Positions 58,787 to 64,000 of a stretch of 64,000 bases of DNA are shown in pieces. The stretch is from Dugong dugon (taxonomy: Eukaryota > Chordata > Mammalia > Sirenia > Dugongidae). Position 1 is the first letter of the stretch. Every line of letters starts with the position of its first letter. Made by a program: the position numbers and the translations under genes. The stretch covers positions 58,731,501 through 58,795,500 of the forward strand of contig CM057469.1 in NCBI GenBank assembly GCA_030035585.1. Direction: 5' to 3'. The notes under the pieces were generated by a model. The model was not told the DNA's origin and did no database searches. It was given only the letters and a program-made list of their open reading frames with translations.

Positions 58787-58972
58787 CAGTTGCCTGGGAG
58801 TCCGTGCCAGGAAGTTCATGCCGACTTTTGGCAACCCCATGTGTGCCAGTGTAGAACTGTGCTCCACAGGGTCTTCAGTGGCTTCTTTTTGGAAGTGTAC
58901 CACCATACTTTTCTTCCCAGATGCCTCTGGGTGGACTCAAATCTCCAGACTTTTGGTTAGCAGCCAAGTGTG
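58787..58972 (-). mobile_element. AfroSINE (long form), antisense
   Basis: AAAAG-type tail at 58758-58786, 'gttgcctgggagtccgtgcc', 'caaccccatgtgtgccagtg', 'gaactgtgctccacagggtc', 'cagatgcctctgggtggact', 'agacttttggttagcagcca'. Diverged, head incomplete. Confidence 0.83.
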
Positions 58973-60285
58973 TTGTGTAGGGGTCTTTATCTTTGAAGTC
59001 CTGTAACTTACTAGAATATAACTCATTTTAAATCAATCAGTAGTATATGTGGAGACAAAACAGATCCAAAATATACTAAATCAAGTTTCCTGAAAAGGGG
59101 AAGAATAAATATTTTAAAACTAAAAGTCAAAGATAATGATCTTACTTTCTGTGATGATTTTCTCCCTTCTTTCCTTCTTTTTTTTGCTTCGCTGACTTTT
59201 TTGTTTCTCTCATTATCTCTTGAATTAAGAGTCTCTTGACTCTTGAATTCCTGTTTTTAACTATATATACTTTTTTACTTTTCATGGACAACTACTTGGT
59301 TAGCAGTGGTTATAATGTTCTACTTTCTACTGCCTTTGCTCAGGATCTGCTGAGCATTTGTCCTCTTTCTTTGCCCTCCTACCTTACGTTAGTCTTTATA
59401 CTACTTATCAACATTTTTGCTTGGCATCATCAACTATAAGGTTTTGTTTCTCACTCTTTTATTTCTATTTATTTGTTTATTTTATTTTGAGAGAAGAAGC
59501 ATTAAAGAAAGTTTTACTCTGACATATTTAAGCTAAAATCTTATTCTTCTAACGTACTATTAATTGTCAAAATAACATCAGAAATATTATTCTTCTAAAA
59601 ATATTACCCTTGAAGGATAAAATCTTAAGTTGGTGCTTTTTATTTTCTTTCAATAATATTGTAAAACAAAATTCTTTAATAGTAAATAAAAGCTTGCCTG
59701 CATAGATGAAGGAGAAGAAGACATATTATGCTGTAGCTATAAAATTTGAAAGATAACCCTAATATTAACTATTCACTGTTCAGGTAAGCTTTAACCTAAT
59801 TTCCTTAAAGTGGCAATAGTTTCAAGAGATACCTATAACTTCAACTGAGCCATTGGTATCAATAAAACATAAGTGTATACCATATGTTCATTCTAAAACA
59901 AAGCCCACAAAAAATTCTCTGCAGGTATGAAGTTCAATCAATAATAATTTCTCTGAAGACCAGAAATGTAGTTATAAAACATCCCCTTATATCTGGAACT
60001 TAAATAAGCCTGTATGTCTGAAAATCCTGACAATCACCTTGTGGTAGTTCCTAATAGCCCCTTATTGACCTAAATACATCAAAGGTTTCATGTGTATCAA
60101 GAATGCCAAAGTGACTACTACAACAAACATTTATTTGTTATATATGTACTCATAGTCTAATTATTTTCTAGTTCAATAATAAATTAATAGATAATAATGA
60201 TTACAGTTTTCTATAGTTTAGTGTAACAGAAACAAAATAATGTCTAGTATACATAGGATGTCTACTTTTTTATCAGATATTTTGC
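58973..60285. other. Unassigned sequence, about 1.3 kb
   Basis: No gene or repeat recognised; the 67-codon plus frame at 59236-59439 is hydrophobic without a known domain. Confidence 0.4.
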
Positions 60286-60427
60286 TTTGTTGTTTTTGTT
60301 AGATGCTGTTGAATTATTTCCAACTCATGAGAACCCTATATACCACAGAATGAAACACTGCCCCATCCTGCACAGTCCTCACAATCATTGCTATCTTTGA
60401 GCCCATTTTTGCAGCCACTGTATCAAT
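60286..60427 (-). repeat. RTE 3' tail shared with AfroSINE
   Basis: The complement reads 'gacacagtggctgcaaaaat'-type sequence, 'gggctcaaagatagcaatga', then the terminal block with a 'gttct-catgagttgg' core before 'cagcatctaac'. The terminal 30-40 bases resemble the AfroSINE 3' end. Confidence 0.8.
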
Positions 60428-62398
60428 TCATCTCATTGACGGTCTTCCTCTGTTTTGCTGACCCTCTACTTTACCAAGAATGATGTCCTTCTCTAGGGAC
60501 TGGTCCCTCCTGATAACATGTTGAAAGAACGTGAAACAAAGTCTTGCCATCCTCGCTTCTAAGGAACATTCTGGCTGTACTTCATCCAACACAGATATGT
60601 TCATTCTTTTCGTTGTCCATGGTACATTCAATATTCTTTGCCAACACCATAATTCAAAAGAGTCAATTCTTCTTTGGTCTTCCTTATTCACGGTCCAGCT
60701 TTCACATACATATGAGGCAATTGAAAATGCCACAGCTTCGATCAGGTACAATTTAGTCTTCAAAGTAACAGCTTTGATTTTTACATTTTAAAGAGGTCTT
60801 TTGCAGCAGATTCGTTGAATGCCATACATCATTTGATTTCTTACCTACTGATTCCATGGGTGTTAATTGTAGATCCAAGTACAATGAAATCCTTGACAAC
60901 TTGAATGTTTTCTCTGTTTATCTTGATATTGCTTGTTGGTTCAGTTGTGAGGATTTTTGTTTTATTTATGTTGAGGTGTAATCCATACTGAAGGATTTAG
61001 TCTTTGTTGTTGTTTTTTTTTTAAATTGTGCTTCAGGTACAAGTTTACAGAGCAAATTAATTTGAAGGCTATGGTGTATAATCTTCATCAGTAAGTGCTT
61101 CAAGTCCTCTTCACTTTCAGCAATCAAGATTGTATCATCTGCATATCACAGGTTGTTAATGAATCTTCTTCCAATCCTGATGCCACGTTCTGCATATAGT
61201 CGAGCTTCTCCAGTTATGTGCTCAGCATACAGATTGAATAAGTATGGTGAGAGATACAACCTTGATGTGCACCTTTCCTGACTTTAAACCACATAGTATC
61301 CCCTTCTTCTGTTCAAACGACTGCCTCTTGGTCTATGTACAGGTTCTGTATGGGTAAAACAAAGTGCTCTGGAATTCCCATTTTTCTCAAAGTTGTCTGT
61401 AATTTGTTATGATCCACACAGTTGAATGCCTTTGCATAGTCAATTAAACATAGGTAAACATATTTCTGGTATTCTCTGTTTTCAGCCAAGATTCATCTGA
61501 CATCAGCAGTGGTACCCATCATTCCACATCCTCTTCTGAATCCAAGTTGAATTTCTGGAAATTCCCTGTCCATGTACTGCTGCAACCGCCTTTGAATGAT
61601 CTTCAGCAAAATTTTACTTGTGTGCGATATTAATGATATTGTTCAATAATTTCTACTTTCTGTTGGATCAGCTTTCTTTGGACTGGGCACAGATAAAGGT
61701 CTCTTCCAGTTGGTTGGCCAGGTAGCTGTCTTCCAAATATCTTGGCATAGATGAATAAGCACCTACAGAGCTGCATCTCTTTGTTGAAATATCTCAATTT
61801 CTATTCAGTCAATTTCTGGAGCCTAGTTTATTATCAGTGCCTTCAGTGCAGCTTGGATTTCTTCCTTCAGTACCATCAGTTCTTGATCTTATACTACCTC
61901 CTGAAATGGTTGAGTGCTGACCAATTCTTTTTGATACAGTGACTTTGAATATTCCTTTCATCTTCTTTTGATGCTTCCTGAGTCATTCAATATTTTGCAC
62001 ATAAAATGTTTCAAAATTGCTACTCGAGGCTTAAATTTTTTCTTCAGTTCTTTCAGCTTGAGAAATGCCAAGCATGTTCTTTTCTTTTGGTTTTCCAATT
62101 CCAGGTCTTTGCACATTTCATTATAGTACTTTACTTTGTATTCTCAATCCACCCTTTGAAATCTTCTATTCAGCTGTTTTACTTCTTCATTTTTCCATTC
62201 ACTTTAGCTACTGTATGTTCAGGAGCAAGCTTCAAAGTATCTTCTGACATTCTTTTTTGTTTTTCCCTATACTGTCTTTTTAATACTCTTTTTCTTTCCT
62301 CATGTATAATGTCCTTGACGTTATCGCACAACCTGTCTGGTTTTTGGTCATTAGTGTTCAATGCATTAAATCAATTTTTCAGATGGTCTATTCTTGAG
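60428..62398 (-). pseudogene. RTE ORF, reverse transcriptase part, broken
   Basis: RTE proteins join an APE endonuclease to a reverse transcriptase. From right to left on the minus strand: a linker ('NTNDQKPDRLCDNVKDIIHE', open at 62361-62179), a region matching 'KLKKFKPRVAI'-type sequence near 62000-62040, RT blocks with YADD (Asp codons 61134-61139, preceded by a TGA stop two codons before), and the C-terminal 'SYVCESWTVNKEDQRRIDSF', 'LWCWQRILNVPWTTKR' and 'VLDEVQPECSLEARMARL' in an open frame of 111 codons at 60763-60428. Several frame changes separate the parts. Confidence 0.88.
61006..61061 (-). mobile_element. Short L1 3' stub inserted in RTE
   Basis: A T tract followed by 'aaattgtgcttcaggtacaa' and 'gtttacagagcaaatta' is the last 45 bases of an L1 in reverse. 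The surrounding RTE sequence is split between 'catactgaaggatttag' and 'gaaggctatggtgta', a diverged TSD (about 60988-61005 and 61062-61079). Confidence 0.7.
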
Positions 62399-62404
62399 AT
62401 GACA

Positions 62405-62755
62405 CCACTTATCTGTCAATTTGTTGTAGTGTGGATCTTGCTTCTTCTTGTGATGCTGGAAGCTATACCACTGGTATTTTATATACCAGCAGGGTCACCC
62501 ATAGTGGACAGATTTCAGCAGAGCTTCCAGACTAAGGCAGACTATGAAGAAGGATCTGGAGAGCTACTTTTGAAAGACTTGGCCAGTGAAAACCTTATGA
62601 ATAGAGGCGAAACATTGTCTAATATAGTGCCAGAAGATGACCTCCTCAGATTGGAAGGCACTGAAAATACATCTGGGAAGAACTGCCTCCTCAAAGTACA
62701 GTCAACCTTAATGACTTGGATAGAATCAAGCTTTCAGTACCTTCATTTGCAGGAT
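62405..62755 (+). promoter_or_regulatory. RTE 5' UTR, inverted part
   Basis: Matches 13893-14150 in the same order: 'tgtcaatttgttgtagtgtg', 'gatgctggaagctatacc', 'ataccagcagggtcacccat', 'agtgaaaaccttatgaatag' and 'atagtgccagaagatgacct'. It extends further than the short element, to 'ctttcagtaccttcatttgc'. The role as RTE 5' leader is inferred from position. Confidence 0.78.
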
Positions 62756-63034
62756 AGAATTTTGCAAGACCAATGTGCTGTTCATTGCAAATACTTTTTT
62801 CCAACAATGTGAATGTCGAATATACACGTGGACCTCCCTGGATGGAATGCACAGGAATCGAATCGACTATATGTGTGGAAAGAGATGATGGAAAAGTTGA
62901 ATACCACCAGTCAGAGCAAGGCCAAGGGCCAACTGTGGAACAGACCATTAATTGTATATACAAGTTCAAGTTGAAGGTGAAGAAAATTACAAAATCCACG
63001 AGAGCCAAAATACGACCTTGAGTATATCCCGCCA
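62756..63034 (+). pseudogene. RTE endonuclease, C-terminal part, inverted
   Basis: One plus frame reads 'YTWTSLDGMHRNRIDYMC' at about 62821-62876, the end of the RTE APE endonuclease. It is preceded by codons for 'ANTFFQQ' and followed by the region leading to 'aaaatacgaccttgagtata'. The N-terminal endonuclease is missing: the 5' UTR at 62750 joins straight to 'agaattttgcaagaccaatg'. The 268-codon frame at 62006-62812 merely crosses the inversion junction and is no real protein. Confidence 0.85.
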
Positions 63035-63967
63035 CTTATTGCGTTCCTATAGGTATACTAATGTCAATATTTAACAGTTTTAATGTGAAGTTATAAAATT
63101 TTAATCTATGAAATTAAAATGAAAAAAATTAAAAGCATCCAGAAGCTAATCATTTAAGGAAGTGAGTGATATTACGTATTTATATTTTCTTCCATTTTTA
63201 TTTTTAAATATGTGGACCCTTGTATTTTAATTGAGATCGTATATTGAGATTTAGAACTTGAAGAGGATAATTATATTTAACCATGATAATTTCTCCTATC
63301 ATTAATGTATGAAAACATATTTTAAACAGCCACATACTATCCTATGTTATGGTTTCATTTTAATTGAGTTAACCTTTATCTAACATGTCAACTAATTTTT
63401 CACTCTACTTGCATACAGTATGTATGTATGCATATACTTATACAAAAGCATAAAGCAAACAAACTTATTCAAGAAATTTTTGCATTCTTTAATGAATTCT
63501 TTATGATAAACTTTTTGAAAAGAGAAGACTGAGCAAAAGAATATGATCACTTTTAACTCTTCTGATGTATATTTTAAATTTTTTATCAAGAGTTTATACA
63601 TAAATAGCATTCTTCCCGCTATGAATGAAGGTGTGAGTTTTGCCACAAACTTAACATATGTATTATTGTTATAATTAATAAAAAACCTCCTCACTTATTT
63701 TTAAGACATGAGTTTTAATAGTTGTGTGGTTAAAAATATTTTCTTATATTTGCTGGATATTAATATTTTCTTTAACGAATTGTCTATCAATAAATTTAGC
63801 TCACTTATATTTTGATGTATTTGCCTACTGAGCAAATATTCTTTTATTCCCATTGTCTTGATATGCATACTTGCAATATTTGCAGTGCTGCATCCCTTAA
63901 TGATGTGGATAGGAAAAAAAGAGACTGCATGAAGATAAAAGACACGGAGAAGATACCTCTGTATGTC
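63035..63967. other. Unassigned AT-rich sequence
   Basis: No gene or repeat recognised. Minus frames of 100 and 89 codons at 63392-63970 show no domain. Confidence 0.4.
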
Positions 63968-63988
63968 CACTGTGCCACCAGGGCTTCT
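63968..63988 (-). mobile_element. AfroSINE head fragment, antisense
   Basis: 'ccactgtgccaccagggctt' equals the reversed first 20 bases of AfroSINE. Nothing of the rest is recognisable to the left. Confidence 0.55.
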
Positions 63989-64000
63989 ATATGTCTAGTA

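Larger units (their letters stand above)
60286..63034 (-). mobile_element. Near full-length RTE LINE with 5' inversion
   Basis: Two parts of one RTE element lie head to head. 60286-62398 reads on the minus strand from just after the endonuclease, through the reverse transcriptase, to the 3' tail. 62405-63034 reads on the plus strand from the 5' UTR start to the end of the endonuclease. The last codons of the plus part and the first of the minus part are adjacent in an intact RTE. This is the layout left by twin priming. The plus part has also lost roughly the first 500-700 bases of the ORF, and a short L1 stub lies at 61006-61061. The element is not functional. Confidence 0.9.

Noticed and set aside
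62006-62812. 268-codon plus-strand open frame
   Set aside because: It runs antisense to the RTE RT part, across the inversion junction, into the 5' UTR. It is a by-product of the inversion.

Overview
The window is a stretch of an afrotherian mammal nuclear genome, most likely elephant or a close relative. The main evidence is about twenty copies of the tRNA-derived AfroSINE, a family known only from Afrotheria, together with copies of an RTE-type LINE that carries the same 3' end, and L1 elements. No host protein-coding exon, rRNA or tRNA gene could be supported; the background is AT-rich and intergenic or intronic in character. Every long open frame that could be recognised belongs to a retrotransposon.

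Layout. 0.5-0.7 kb holds a MER5-like hAT relic. 0.8-8.8 kb is a full-length but inactivated sense L1 with a 13-base target-site duplication (TSD). 8.9-16 kb is mostly unassigned sequence with an L2 3' end, an LTR-like repeat and a short RTE-derived non-autonomous element (13.9-14.3 kb). 16.2-17.8 kb is a dense pile of four AfroSINEs, one RTE 3' end and microsatellites. 18.2 kb has a faint retroviral envelope-like trace, and 18.7-19.4 kb an L1 3' end with a perfect 11-base TSD. 20.4-21.3 kb is an L2. 22.8-23.1 kb is an RTE 3' end. 24.5-35.1 kb is one L1 inside another: a 5'-truncated younger L1 sits within ORF2 of an older full-length L1, both on the minus strand. 35.7-47.0 kb has an L2, three LTR relics, an old L1 split by an AfroSINE, an RTE split by an AfroSINE and a local compound duplication. 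47-60 kb is largely unassigned with scattered SINEs and old L1 fragments. 60.3-63.0 kb is a near full-length RTE LINE with a classic 5' inversion.

How the parts relate. The RTE LINE and the AfroSINE share their 3' terminal sequence, which fits the SINE borrowing the LINE's retrotransposition machinery. L1 copies carry poly(A) tails and TSDs of 11-13 bases, as expected for target-primed reverse transcription. Nested insertions give a relative order: L2, MIR and old L1 fragments first, then RTE copies and the older L1, then AfroSINEs and the younger L1.

Limits: all family names rest on recognition by eye, without alignment. Subfamily names are left open, ends are accurate to roughly 5-20 bases unless a TSD is quoted, and unassigned stretches may hold old repeats I could not recognise.
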